Shown in pieces: positions 41,075 to 49,964 of a DNA stretch of 64,000 bases. Each line of letters begins with the position of its first letter. The stretch's first letter is position 1. The notes beneath the pieces were generated by a model. The model was not told the DNA's origin. It worked only from the letters and a program-made list of their open reading frames with translations, and did no database searches. The position numbers and the translations under genes are program-made. Location of the stretch: NCBI GenBank assembly GCA_002719955.1, contig PBFW01000007.1:3724-67723 (forward strand). The letters run 5' to 3'. The DNA is from Deltaproteobacteria bacterium (GTDB taxonomy: Bacteria > Myxococcota_A > UBA9160 > UBA4427).

Positions 41075-42795
41075 CTGGGGGCGTCGCGCGGCCGTCCGCG
41101 AGCGACGTCTGGCCGCAGGCGCCGCCGCATATCCTTCCGCTCCCAGCCCCCCTCCGCGATCGCCCGGTCGATTTCCGCCGTCGGCGTCAAATACCACATC
41201 AGGAGGGCTTCATTCCCATCCAGGGGCATCGCCACCAGCGTCGCCTTCTCGATGGGCACGCGATTGAAACTGATCACGGTCTGCAACCAGAACCCGAACA
41301 CCGCCGGCTGGTCCATTCGAGTCAGCTCCCCGCGCTCGATCCGCGTCGGTTCCCCGATGACGAAATTCACCCCGCGCTCCCGGAGATATTTCAGCGTCGC
41401 GTGGCGACGATGGCCCGGCCGACGATAGGCCGCTGGCGCGGGTTCACCGTGGCGAGCGATCCAGGGGTCGTTGAGTCCCCACATGTCGACGGTGTCCAGC
41501 CCGCTGTAATAGGGGATGGCCCCGACCGCATGAACGGCGATCACGGTGCCACGATCGGTGAGCCCCTCGCGCAATCGATTTCCGATGCGATCCCATCGTC
41601 CTTCGGGGTAGTGACCATAGAACGTGCTCAAGGCGGGAATGCTGTCGAGCGTCTTGTCCTCGGAGGTGCCCGAAAAACGGGTGGCATGTCGACCGGACGC
41701 CACGACGAGAAGCGAGAGCGCGATTGCGGAGCAGAGAGCCGGGCGGCCCACCGCCCCACCGAAACCGCCGTGGACGAGGGCGGCGAGCAAGACGAAGAGA
41801 AAGGGGGAGACCGGCACGAAGAAACGAAACTCCATGAAGTCACCCCCGACGACCACGACGTAGGCGAACCAGGTCAGGATCGGCGGGACGAGAAGCCAGA
41901 CGCGACGCGAGGCGTCCGCCAGTCGCCCACGGCGAAATCCGATGAGCCCGGCGATGCCACCCACGAGCAGCACGGGCCAGATCAGGTACCAGTGAAAGAA
42001 TCGAGCGAGGTAGAGCAGACCGTTTTCGATCGTCGATCGATCCCATCCGACCTTGGCTGCAAAAGTGTTGGGGAGAACGGATCCGTAGTATTGGAACTTC
42101 CAGGCCAGCCACCCCCCGAGAATCAGTGCCAGGGGCAACAGGAACGAAGCGAAGAGCGGCCACCCGGCACCGCGCCGGAACAGCGCCCACAACACCGTCA
42201 CACCGATCCAGAACCCCAGGACGACACTGTCCAGCCTCGTGAGCACGGCAGCGGTCAGCAGCAGGGATAGAGCGAGAAGAGAGCGGAGCGATTCCCGGTT
42301 CGGTCGGAATAGCGCCAGAGCCCCCACGGCCGCCCAGGACACCACGGCCGTCTGCAGCATCGTTTCCAGACCGCCGGTGGCGTAGGACGCGACCGTGTAA
42401 TTCGTGCCAAACATCAATACTGCGAGCAGAGCCGAACCCTGGGAGCCGGTGAGAAGGTGGGCCATTCGCCACACCGCAGAGAGGGCCGCGGCGAACGAAG
42501 CCATGCTCCCCAGATGCGCCCAAGTGACCGGATCGACCCCCAGTTGCAGACCCACAGCGATCCAGAGGACCCACAGAAAATTCGTATAGCCTTCTACGTA
42601 GGTACCGAACCATGTCAAACCGTGGCCCGAGACCATCTGCTTTGCGTAGAGAAAGGAGATGAAGGCGTCATCCTGGACGAAGCGGATCGACCAGGCGAAG
42701 CCGAGCAAGGCAGCGCTCAGCACGAGAAAGACCGGCCCACGCCGCCCCCCCAGCCATGCTTCCGACCTCATCGTCCAGCGCCGAGCCTCGTTCAT
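41071..42795 (-). CDS. GT-C membrane glycosyltransferase (arabinofuranosyltransferase-like)
   Basis: A 574-residue protein with about ten helices and a soluble C-terminal domain. The first external loop holds the GT-C acidic motif FVQDDAFISFLYAKQM (D42/D43), then the conserved YVEGYTNFLWVLW (E68) and ATGGLETMLQ. The combination QDDAxISFxYA ... VEGYTNFLW ... GLET is typical of the AftB/GT87-like bacterial family that uses polyprenyl-phosphate sugars in the periplasm. A DPM1-like donor synthase is encoded at 24225. The start may be ATG 42771 (MRSEAWLGG). The 3' end overlaps the sulfatase by four bases. Confidence 0.85.
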   Translation of the reverse strand: MNEARRWTMRSEAWLGGRRGPVFLVLSAALLGFAWSIRFVQDDAFISFLYAKQMVSGHGLTWFGTYVEGYTNFLWVLWIAVGLQLGVDPVTWAHLGSMASFAAALSAVWRMAHLLTGSQGSALLAVLMFGTNYTVASYATGGLETMLQTAVVSWAAVGALALFRPNRESLRSLLALSLLLTAAVLTRLDSVVLGFWIGVTVLWALFRRGAGWPLFASFLLPLALILGGWLAWKFQYYGSVLPNTFAAKVGWDRSTIENGLLYLARFFHWYLIWPVLLVGGIAGLIGFRRGRLADASRRVWLLVPPILTWFAYVVVVGGDFMEFRFFVPVSPFLFVLLAALVHGGFGGAVGRPALCSAIALSLLVVASGRHATRFSGTSEDKTLDSIPALSTFYGHYPEGRWDRIGNRLREGLTDRGTVIAVHAVGAIPYYSGLDTVDMWGLNDPWIARHGEPAPAAYRRPGHRRHATLKYLRERGVNFVIGEPTRIERGELTRMDQPAVFGFWLQTVISFNRVPIEKATLVAMPLDGNEALLMWYLTPTAEIDRAIAEGGWERKDMRRRLRPDVARGRPRDAPS

Positions 42796-43398
42796 GGGTC
42801 TGTCGCTCCGTGTGCGGGATCACGCGGGGGATTCCGCCAGCTCACAAGCCTCGAACTCGTTCACTCTATCCTCGGATTGCGAGGGCCCCAGCCTGATGCG
42901 CCGTAGGTACCTGGCCTCGCTCCCCACAGGACAGCGACGGCCCTGCCCGTTCTCGAACGGGCTCGAGCCCGCCGCCAGGATTGCGAGATCCACGCGCGGA
43001 GAGCAAACCAGTGTTCCACCCAGCCCCGCCCGCAACGCCCGCTCATACCTGCATCCGGGCCTTGGCCAAGCTGCGTCCTCGGCCAGGCTGCGGCGTCGGG
43101 TGTACACACCGGGCGCAATACGTTACCACGAGGACGGCGATTCTTTTCACCTCTTCGGCGACGCACGGAGCGTGGCCACGGCCCGATTTCGGACACTCGA
43201 TGTGGCTCTCGCCCTCTTTAGATGTGCGTACTGGGTCTCGGAACTCCCGGGCTCGGTTTCGCAACGATATGCTGCGACCCCACCCTCCTACGTAGAATCT
43301 GTCACACTTTCGAGCACGCAGTTTTTCTAGCGTCGGATTTTCGGATATCGGATCCTCGGGATTCGGAAAAAGAAGCCGCCTCTTTTCGGGAGTTTCGC
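42796..43398. other. Divergent intergenic region
   Basis: No gene recognised. The stretch lies between the divergent GT-C gene and the SH3 gene and should hold both promoters. Just before the SH3 gene (about 43300-43398) the composition turns AT-richer, with several short TCGGAT/TCGGGAT direct repeats. I cannot assign a binding protein. Confidence 0.4.
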
Positions 43399-43974
43399 TT
43401 GCGTCCCATTCGCTTTCGCTCAGCCAGCCTGATCCTCACCCTCTCCCTCGTGCTCGTCCCGGCGCTCGTCGGCTCCGTCTCCGCCGACACGGGCTGGGTG
43501 CGAGGCAATATCCGCCTGAACCTGCGCGCGGGTGCAGGGACGCAATTCAAGATCCTCGGCGCGATCGAAACCGGCGACGAGATGTCGGTGCTCAGGCGCA
43601 ACGAGAGCTGGACGCAGGTACGGACCAGCGAGGGCAAAACCGGCTGGATTCCAGCCGGCTATCTCGAAACCGAGCCGCCGCCGACACTGCGCCTGGCCCA
43701 GCTCGAAACCGAGACCGGAACGCTGCGCACACAGCTCGAAGAGACCCGCTCGGAGGCGGGCCAGCTGCGTGAATCGAACGCGACCCTCGCTTCGACCGAT
43801 AGCGGTCAGCGCGAACAGATCGAATCGCTCAAGATCGAAAATTACGAACTCCGCGCGGGCAGTCGCTATCAGGAATGGGGCACCGGCGCACTGATCCTGG
43901 CGAGCGGCATGATCCTCGGCGCCCTACTCCATCGAAACTCGACACGGCGACCCTCGTCGCGGATCCGGTTGTAG
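43399..43974 (+). CDS. Bacterial SH3-domain protein with coiled coil and C-terminal anchor
   Basis: I place the start at TTG 43399, with GGGAG 8 bases upstream, giving 191 residues; the frame before it is not protein-like. Order of parts: a signal peptide (RFRSASLILTLSLVLVPALV), an SH3b domain (GWVRGNIRLNLRAGAGTQFK ... GKTGWIPAGYLETEPP, about residues 30-85), a Glu/Gln-rich coiled coil, then a membrane helix (ALILASGMILGALL) and a basic tail. This is the YgiM/TIGR04211 'SH3 and anchor' architecture, thought to bind cell wall from the inner membrane. It runs into the LLM gene with 4 bases between. Confidence 0.85.
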   Translation: MRPIRFRSASLILTLSLVLVPALVGSVSADTGWVRGNIRLNLRAGAGTQFKILGAIETGDEMSVLRRNESWTQVRTSEGKTGWIPAGYLETEPPPTLRLAQLETETGTLRTQLEETRSEAGQLRESNATLASTDSGQREQIESLKIENYELRAGSRYQEWGTGALILASGMILGALLHRNSTRRPSSRIRL

Positions 43975-43978
43975 AAAA

Positions 43979-44923
43979 ATGGAAATCCAAGGCCTGAACG
44001 TAGTCGACGAAGTGAAGATGGGGATGATGCTCGCGGCGGGCGATCGTCAGTCGGTCCTCGACAAAGCCCGCAAGATGGAGGAGAGCGGACTCGACTCGAT
44101 CTGGGTGGGTGATCATATCGCCTTTCATATCCCGGTCATCGAAAGCCTCAGCCTGCTCTCGTTCTGTGCCGCTGCGACCGAGCGGATCGAGCTCGCGACC
44201 GGGGTGCTCCTGCTCCCTCTTCGCAACCCCACGCTGACCGCCAAAATGACCGGTACGATCGACATGCTCTCGAACGGACGGCTTATATTAGGCGTCGGGG
44301 TCGGCGGAGAATTCCCGCCGGAATTCGAAGCGGTGGGTTCTGCGATCAGCGAACGCGGTCCGCGCACAAATGAGGCGATCGAAATTCTTCGCCGGCATTG
44401 GAGCGAAGGTGCGGCTGAATTCGAGGGTGAATATTTCCAGTTCGGAAAGGTCAAGATCGAGCCGAAGCCCGTCCGTCCAGGCGGACCGCCGATCATCGTG
44501 GGGGGGCGCAAAGCCGTCTCCATGAAGCGCGCCGGGCGGCTCGGCGACGGCTACATCTCGCATATGTGCGATGTCGAGACCTACGCCTCGAACCTCGCCC
44601 AGATAGGCAAACACGCCAGCGACGCGGGCCGAGCGGGCAGGCCTTTCCAGACCGCAGCACTTCTCTTCACGGTCCTGGACGATAGTTACGAGGCCGCTCA
44701 CAAACGCGCTGCCGAGATGCTCGGCATGATCTACAACACGGATTTCACAGAGGCGGCGAAGCGCTATTGCCTGCTCGGCAAGCCAGAGGACTGTCTCGAA
44801 CAGATGCGCAAATTCGCGAGGGCGGGTTGCCGACATTTCGTGATGTCCGCCCTCTCGGATCCAGACGAGATCATCGAACGTGCATCGACCGAAATGGTCA
44901 CCGAGCTCCGCTCGATCATCTGA
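43979..44923 (+). CDS. LLM-class (F420/FMN-dependent) oxidoreductase
   Basis: A 314-residue luciferase-like monooxygenase fold protein: MGMMLAAGDRQSVLDKARKM, ESGLDSIWVGDHIAFHIPVI, TERIELATGVLLLPLRNPTL, MLSNGRLILGVGVGGEFPPE and PPIIVGGRKAVSMKRAGRLG. These match the F420-dependent subgroup (TIGR03619-like). Such enzymes transfer hydride to or from alcohols, aldehydes or enones. The substrate is unknown. It overlaps the convergent DUF420-like gene by eight bases at its 3' end. A second LLM gene lies at 52266. Confidence 0.9.
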   Translation: MEIQGLNVVDEVKMGMMLAAGDRQSVLDKARKMEESGLDSIWVGDHIAFHIPVIESLSLLSFCAAATERIELATGVLLLPLRNPTLTAKMTGTIDMLSNGRLILGVGVGGEFPPEFEAVGSAISERGPRTNEAIEILRRHWSEGAAEFEGEYFQFGKVKIEPKPVRPGGPPIIVGGRKAVSMKRAGRLGDGYISHMCDVETYASNLAQIGKHASDAGRAGRPFQTAALLFTVLDDSYEAAHKRAAEMLGMIYNTDFTEAAKRYCLLGKPEDCLEQMRKFARAGCRHFVMSALSDPDEIIERASTEMVTELRSII

Positions 44924-45383
44924 GACGAGCGAACATCCCGGCCAGGACCCCGATCGCCATCAGGAATGCGAGCACCGCGCCGATCACTGAGGTCCGTCCG
45001 GCGATCCTGTGCTTTCGTACGATCTCGGGATCGCGCATCGGATCGTCGGGATCGTGGGTGACGAGTCTCGTCCCGATCAACTTCTTGACCTGCAGCCAGG
45101 CGATACCCCCGCCGCCGAGCATCATGACCACGAAGAGTTCATGGATGCGCAAGGCCCATACGTCGAGGAGGGTCCACGACGACTGATCCTCGCGCCCCAA
45201 CCCGGCGACCTTCAGGAGGTAGGCCCCGAGAAACGCAACGATCAGAGAGGACGCGATCTTCATGGCGCGCCGATGGCGCGCGATTTCGCCGCGCCGCGCA
45301 TAGCGGACACCCAGAAGCGCAAAACCACACAGGACCGCCAAGTTTGCGAGCGCAGCCATCCAGAAGAGGAGTTTGGGGTCCAT
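44916..45383 (-). CDS. DUF420-like small membrane protein
   Basis: Start chosen at ATG 45383 (MDPKLLFWMAALANLAVLCG), 155 residues; upstream codons in the frame are not protein-like. Four hydrophobic helices alternate with conserved histidine or basic patches: RRGEIARHRRAMKIASSLIV, LRIHELFVVMMLGGGGIAW and IVRKHRIAGRTSVIGAVLAF. The pattern resembles DUF420/YozB-like proteins, which are found near cytochrome oxidase assembly genes; the retained histidines could bind heme. There is no such neighbour here, so function is open. Confidence 0.7.
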   Translation of the reverse strand: MDPKLLFWMAALANLAVLCGFALLGVRYARRGEIARHRRAMKIASSLIVAFLGAYLLKVAGLGREDQSSWTLLDVWALRIHELFVVMMLGGGGIAWLQVKKLIGTRLVTHDPDDPMRDPEIVRKHRIAGRTSVIGAVLAFLMAIGVLAGMFARLR

Positions 45384-45642
45384 CCGGGGTCTGATTCCTC
45401 TTGCGATTTCGTCGTCGCGCGCAGCGTAGCGAATGGAGCCTCGCGATACCGGTGTTCGAATGGAGGCTCCCGGACGGCGACCAGCGAACGCGGCCTGCCC
45501 TCCTCGACGCCCAGGCCTTGATACTATATGAAGGGCTCCCGAGCGTGGATCACGAGCCAAGAGACCCGCCGAGCGCTTCCCCGCCGGCTCGAACCCCTTC
45601 AATGTCTTCGTCGAGCAGGTTGCTTTCGGGTAGGATGGTCCC

Positions 45643-46389
45643 ATGGACGTCCTAGCGATCCTTCCCGCCCGATATGGCTCGACCCGCTTTCCGGGAAAAC
45701 CGATCACGCCCATCGCGGGCAAGCCCATGATTCAGCACGTCTGGGAGCGAACTCGCGCGGCGAAGACGGTTGATGCGGTCGTTGTGGCGACCGACGACGA
45801 GCGAATCCAGATCGCCTGTGAAGCCTTCGGAGCGAGGGTCGAGATGACCCGCAAGGATCACCCGACGGGGACCGACCGTCTCGCCGAGGTCGCCGAGCGC
45901 TACGACCACGACGTGATCGTGAACGTCCAGGGCGACGAGCCCCTGATCGACGGATTCGTGATCGATGCCGCCGTCCGCTCGCTCCTCGAGGAGGAGCGAG
46001 CGGCGATGTCCACCATCGTGCATCGCGCAGAGCCCGAAGCCTTCGACGATCCAAATCGCGTCAAGGTCGTCCTCGACACCGCCGGCTTCGCGCTCTATTT
46101 CTCCCGTGCGCCGATTCCCTACCGACGCAAGAATCCGGATCTGCAGCCTCTGCAACATGTCGGTCTCTACGTCTATCGGCGTGACTTCCTGCTCGAGATC
46201 GTGACCCTCCCCCGCTCGCCCGCCGAAACGACCGAGGAGCTCGAACAGCTCCGCGTGCTCGAGAACGGCTATCGCATTCGGGCCGCCGAAATCGAGGGCT
46301 GGACCAGCGTACCGGTCGATGTCCCCGAAGACGTCCCGATCGTCGAAGCAGCACTCGCGAGAGCCGCGGCAGAAGCGAGCGAACCATGA
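45643..46389 (+). CDS. kdsB: 3-deoxy-manno-octulosonate cytidylyltransferase (CMP-Kdo synthetase)
   Basis: A 248-residue cytoplasmic enzyme that activates Kdo with CTP for LPS inner-core synthesis. Family motifs are clear: VLAILPARYGSTRFPGKPIT, the lysine-containing GKPMIQHVWERT, VVVATDDERIQIACEAFG, HPTGTDRLAEV, VNVQGDEPLIDG, YFSRAPIPYRR and HVGLYVYRRDFL, followed by ELEQLRVLENGYRI. Length is as expected. It indicates a Gram-negative, Kdo-containing outer membrane. Its stop overlaps the start of the cyclase gene (ATGA), although the two functions are not obviously linked. Confidence 0.96.
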   Translation: MDVLAILPARYGSTRFPGKPITPIAGKPMIQHVWERTRAAKTVDAVVVATDDERIQIACEAFGARVEMTRKDHPTGTDRLAEVAERYDHDVIVNVQGDEPLIDGFVIDAAVRSLLEEERAAMSTIVHRAEPEAFDDPNRVKVVLDTAGFALYFSRAPIPYRRKNPDLQPLQHVGLYVYRRDFLLEIVTLPRSPAETTEELEQLRVLENGYRIRAAEIEGWTSVPVDVPEDVPIVEAALARAAAEASEP

Positions 46390-47342
46390 GCGCGAGGATC
46401 ACAGCCGATACCGTCCGGGAATGGGGCCAGCGTTATTCGAATTGGGGGCGCTGGGGAACCGAAGACGAACGCGGGGCGCTGAATTTCATCACCCCCGAAC
46501 GAATCCTCGCAGCGACCGCCCTGCCCCGACGTGGCGAAGTCATCTCGTGTGGCCTGAATTTCGATCACAGAGGACCGCAGACCGGCGCCGGGGGTCGCCA
46601 TAATCCGATCCACGTCATGCTTCAAGATGGCGGTGACGTCCTGGCCGGAGCGCAGGACGGAATCCCCGGCGGCTTTCGTTATGCGGACGATTCCATCATG
46701 ATGCCCCTCCAATGCGGAACGCAATGGGACGCACTCGCCCACGTCTTCTACGACGGAAAGATGTACAACGATCGAGCGATCGAACTGATTACGAGCCGCG
46801 GCGCCAAGAAGAACGGAATCGAGGCAGCGAAGAACGGGGTCGTCGGCCGGGGCATCCTCCTCGATATCCCCCGCCATCTCGGCGAACTCTGGCTCGAGGA
46901 CAGCTACGCGATCGGCCCCGGCCTGCTCGACACCTGCGCCGAAGCCCAGGGCGTCTCGATCGAATCCGGCGACATCGTCCTGGTTCGAACCGGCATGATG
47001 ACCCGCTGTCTCGCCGAGGGATCCTGGCAGGGCTATTGCGGCGGACCGGCACCGGGCCTCTCCGTTCATTGCTCGGGCTGGCTCTATGATCGCGAGATCG
47101 CCGCCGTCTGCACCGATACCTGGGGAATCGAGGTTCTCCCCAATGAGACCGAAGACTGCTTCCAACCCCTTCACATGATCTCGCTCCGTAACACCGGCGT
47201 GCTCTTCGGGGAAATCTTTCATATGGATGCGCTCGCCGAGGCCTGCGCCCAGGACCTCCGCTACGCATTCCTCTTCACAGCGCCACCGCTTCCGATCACC
47301 GGCGCGGTCGGATCCCCGATCAATCCCCTGGCCATCCGTTAG
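46386..47342 (+). CDS. Cyclase-family protein (kynurenine-formamidase-like)
   Basis: A 318-residue protein of the cyclase/KynB superfamily. The metal-site signature is MPLQCGTQWDALAHVFYDGK, where the first His of HxGTHxD is Gln, a variant seen in the long plant-like and bacterial subgroup. LFGEIFHMDALAEACAQ and FTAPPLPITGAVGSPINPLA close the fold. Members hydrolyse amides or lactone-type bonds using Zn or Mn. Substrate unknown. It starts within the kdsB stop codon and is the last gene before a 640-bp gap. Confidence 0.85.
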   Translation: MSARITADTVREWGQRYSNWGRWGTEDERGALNFITPERILAATALPRRGEVISCGLNFDHRGPQTGAGGRHNPIHVMLQDGGDVLAGAQDGIPGGFRYADDSIMMPLQCGTQWDALAHVFYDGKMYNDRAIELITSRGAKKNGIEAAKNGVVGRGILLDIPRHLGELWLEDSYAIGPGLLDTCAEAQGVSIESGDIVLVRTGMMTRCLAEGSWQGYCGGPAPGLSVHCSGWLYDREIAAVCTDTWGIEVLPNETEDCFQPLHMISLRNTGVLFGEIFHMDALAEACAQDLRYAFLFTAPPLPITGAVGSPINPLAIR

Positions 47343-47534
47343 GGATCGCAGCGGTTTCCTGCCTGATCCCGCCCGGGCCGAGCACGCGGCTCAGCCGTTG
47401 ATGAATTCGCTTCACCGCGTGTATCGGCTCCAGACCGATCTCGTGCTGATCCGTCGACGACGCGGGGACCGCGATCGAAGCCGGTTTCGAACTCCAAGCG
47501 ACCTCGAACCCTGCAGTCTCCTTGGGACGCAGAC

Positions 47535-47596
47535 AAAAAAAGACCCTGGGAACAGACCGAGGTCCTGTTGCGGCTACGACATCCGCGTTCCCAGGG
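47535..47596 (-). terminator. Rho-independent terminator, minus strand
   Basis: A perfect 10-bp stem, CCCTGGGAAC with GTTCCCAGGG (47587-47596 and 47544-47553), is followed on the minus strand by TC and seven T (47541-47535). The 33-base loop contains two further short hairpins (GACC/GGTC and GCGG/CCGC). No run of T follows on the plus strand, so the orientation is clear. Confidence 0.7.
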
Positions 47597-47700
47597 ACGG
47601 CGGCGTTGGGAACTTGCGTCCCTTCGCAGCACCTAGCTATTCGACGAACAGTGAGCGTTGCTAGGACGCCACCACCTCACTCGCCGTAGTGCTACGTTGG
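47535..47700 (-). ncRNA. Candidate minus-strand structured RNA ending in an intrinsic terminator
   Basis: Between two plus-strand genes there is a strong minus-strand terminator (47535-47596), but no minus-strand protein gene lies upstream of it before the gene at 49965, beyond two plus-strand genes. The sequence feeding into it is rich in complementary arms: CCTAGC/GCTAGG (47632-47637 with 47660-47665) and GGGACGCA/TGCGTCCC (47524-47531 with 47615-47622). The 5' end is undefined; 47700 is a guess. I could not match it to 6S, SRP, RNase P or tmRNA. The rest of the 47343-47982 gap shows no gene. Confidence 0.4.
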
Positions 47701-47982
47701 TCCATTCTTACCTCCCAAAGCCGGCATGGTCATGACAAGCAGACGCCCCACAGCGTCTACCGGTACCCGGGCTCAGGTGGCCGCCGTAGCCTCCCCTCCG
47801 GGCCGCTCCCGCATTCCATCCCGATTGAATGGACAGCGGAGAACTCGAGGATGAGTGATTCCCCTATCACTGAATTTATCGGACGCCCCCGGAAGAGGCC
47901 ATAGTGCAAAAAAGCGAACTATTCTCCGGGGCACGTCGAATCACCCCGGGGCTCGGCTAATCTTGCGACCGGAGAAAACCTG

Positions 47983-48867
47983 ATGGCGACGCCCCTCAAA
48001 GGTTCGACGACAGCAACCCTGCTCGTGAGCTGTGATGACCGGCCCGGTCTCGTCGCCGCCCTGTCGCAACTCCTCTTTGCCCTCGGCCTCAATATCCTCG
48101 ACGCCGACCAGCACACGGATCCGATTGCCGAGAAATTCTTCCAGCGGATTCGATTCGACCTCTCCGTCCGCAATGGGCAGGCGGTCATCGACGAGAAGAC
48201 TCTCGAAGGGGCCATCCGCGAGGTCGCCGATCGCTACGAAATGGAATGGAATCTTCGGCTCGACCAAGACATGCCACGCATAGCGATCTTCGTATCGAAG
48301 ACCGACCATTGCCTATACGATCTCCTCCTCCGACATCGTTCGGGCGAACTCCGCTGCGATATTCCCCTGATCATCAGCAATCATCGGGATCTCGCGCCAA
48401 TCGCGGAGCAGTTCGGCGTCGACTATCAAGTATTCCCGATCACGAAAGAAACAAAGGCCGAACAGGAAGCGAGGGAGATCGATCTCCTCCAGAAATACCA
48501 GATCGATCTCGTCGTGATGGCGAGGTATATGCAGATTCTCTCCGAGCAGATGATCTCGGCTTTCCCGAAGCGGATCATCAACATCCACCATTCCTTCCTA
48601 CCCGCCTTCCAGGGTGGGAAACCCTATCACCAGGCCTATGGTCGAGGTGTCAAGCGAATCGGTGCAACGGCCCACTACGCGACCCTCGACCTCGACGAGG
48701 GTCCGATCATCGAGCAGGACGTCGTCCGAGTCTCTCATCGTGACACGCCCCGGGACCTCGTACGCAAGGGGCGAGACGTCGAACGAACGGTCCTCTCGCG
48801 CGCGGTGGCCTGGCACCTCGACGGACGCGTTCTGGTTTATGACAACAAGACCGTTGTCTTCGACTGA
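47983..48867 (+). CDS. purU: Formyltetrahydrofolate deformylase
   Basis: A 294-residue enzyme that hydrolyses 10-formyl-THF to formate and THF, balancing one-carbon pools and supplying formate for purine synthesis. An N-terminal ACT domain (about residues 10-90: LLVSCDDRPGLVAALSQLLF) is followed by the formyltransferase-like hydrolase domain: IAIFVSKTDHCLYDLLLRHR, IPLIISNHRDLAPIAEQFGV, MARYMQILSEQMISAF and IINIHHSFLPAFQGGKPYHQ, then IGATAHYATLDLDEGPII with the catalytic Asn/His/Asp set. The ACT domain suggests allosteric control by methionine or glycine, as in E. coli. It stands alone. Confidence 0.96.
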   Translation: MATPLKGSTTATLLVSCDDRPGLVAALSQLLFALGLNILDADQHTDPIAEKFFQRIRFDLSVRNGQAVIDEKTLEGAIREVADRYEMEWNLRLDQDMPRIAIFVSKTDHCLYDLLLRHRSGELRCDIPLIISNHRDLAPIAEQFGVDYQVFPITKETKAEQEAREIDLLQKYQIDLVVMARYMQILSEQMISAFPKRIINIHHSFLPAFQGGKPYHQAYGRGVKRIGATAHYATLDLDEGPIIEQDVVRVSHRDTPRDLVRKGRDVERTVLSRAVAWHLDGRVLVYDNKTVVFD

Positions 48868-48976
48868 GGTCTTCATCATGACATGTGTGCGTTCTCCGGA
48901 AGGTGAGTTCAGACAGAGCCCGACTGGGTCGAACGAAATCAAGGCGGGTCGATCCCGAAGTGGATGTGAATAGACG

Positions 48977-49945
48977 ATGGATGGAAAACTTCTCTTCCTC
49001 GCGATGATTCTCGGCATCTTGGTGCTCGCGTGGCTCGGTGCGGGTGTGCTCTGGCGCGCCGCTGAAATGGCGGAGATCGTTGCGCCGATCGATCGACAAG
49101 CTTATGAGGAACTGAGCGTCGTCACCGTTGGGACCGGCAACGAATACGAAAATCCGGAGCGCCACGGCCCCTCCACGGCGATCGGGCTCGGACACACGAT
49201 CGTGTTGGTCGATGCCGGGCGCGGCATCGCCGAGGGACTCCGCAGCGCACAGATCCCCCTCGAACAGCCGAGTGTCGTCTTCCTCACGAATCTATTGCCC
49301 CTGAACACGATGGGGCTCGACGACCTCCTGTTGACCGGCTGGCTGCCCCCGCGGAGGAAGCCGCTCCGAATCGTCGGCCCACCGGGAACCCGCGCGCTCG
49401 TCGAAGGTCTCGAGAACGCACACGCGGCCGGCCGGGAGGCCCTCGCGCGCTCCCTGGACCTGCCCGCCGAGGGCGGACGCATCGATGTCGTGGAAGCGAA
49501 AGATGGATACCACGAAGAGATCGACGGACTGCTCGTCGAGGCGCGCGCCCTACCGGGCGGGCCGCTACCGACCCTCGCCTGGCGATTTTCGGGAGCGGGT
49601 CGGCGGGTCGTCGTTTCGGGAAGCGGCTGGGGACATGACGTCCTGGCGAGCTTCGCGGGTGGCGCGGATGCGCTGATCCATGAAGCCGCCTATATCCCGA
49701 CCCTCGCAGCACTCGAGGGCACGGGGGCCGACGTCCCCAACCCGGAACGGCTGGCGCTTGAGACCAAGCTCCACACGTCGATCGAAGACGTCGGCGAGAT
49801 CGCAACCGATGCCCAGGTCGACCGACTGATTCTCGTCCGCCTCCGACCACCGCCCTTCTTCGATCTCCAGGTCGAACGCATCGTCGCCAACGATTATTCA
49901 GGGGGCATCGTCGTCCCAGACGACGGAGATCTCGTTTTTCCCTAG
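48977..49945 (+). CDS. MBL-fold pseudoenzyme, RNase Z-like, metal site lost
   Basis: A 322-residue protein with an N-terminal membrane anchor (LLFLAMILGILVLAWLGAGV) and a full metallo-beta-lactamase fold close to RNase Z/arylsulfatase-type members. The expected THxHxDH is LTNLLPLN at 103-110, flanked by the normal VVFLT and TMGLDDLLLTGW. The later SGDT is SGSG at 214-217, and the late TH before LRP is VR (LILVRLRP). Surrounding family sequence (ADALIHEAAY, LHTSIEDVGEIA) is well kept and the frame is intact. It should not bind two zinc ions. A scaffolding or binding role is possible; classical hydrolysis is not expected. Confidence 0.85.
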   Translation: MDGKLLFLAMILGILVLAWLGAGVLWRAAEMAEIVAPIDRQAYEELSVVTVGTGNEYENPERHGPSTAIGLGHTIVLVDAGRGIAEGLRSAQIPLEQPSVVFLTNLLPLNTMGLDDLLLTGWLPPRRKPLRIVGPPGTRALVEGLENAHAAGREALARSLDLPAEGGRIDVVEAKDGYHEEIDGLLVEARALPGGPLPTLAWRFSGAGRRVVVSGSGWGHDVLASFAGGADALIHEAAYIPTLAALEGTGADVPNPERLALETKLHTSIEDVGEIATDAQVDRLILVRLRPPPFFDLQVERIVANDYSGGIVVPDDGDLVFP

Positions 49946-49964
49946 GACGATCGCCGTCCTACCC

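Noticed and set aside
47470-47520. Sequence GGTTCGAGGTCGC-like on the minus strand, resembling a tRNA or tmRNA T-arm
   Set aside because: No acceptor stem, D-arm or anticodon arm can be placed around it at the right distances.
47535-47850. Minus-strand structured region as a 6S or SRP RNA
   Set aside because: I could not find the long single hairpin with central bubble of 6S, or the conserved SRP tetraloop region. Kept only as an unclassified RNA candidate.
47870-47920. Sigma70-like promoter on the minus strand (TTGCAC and GATAAAT) for the candidate RNA
   Set aside because: The spacing is about 23 bases, too long for a normal promoter.
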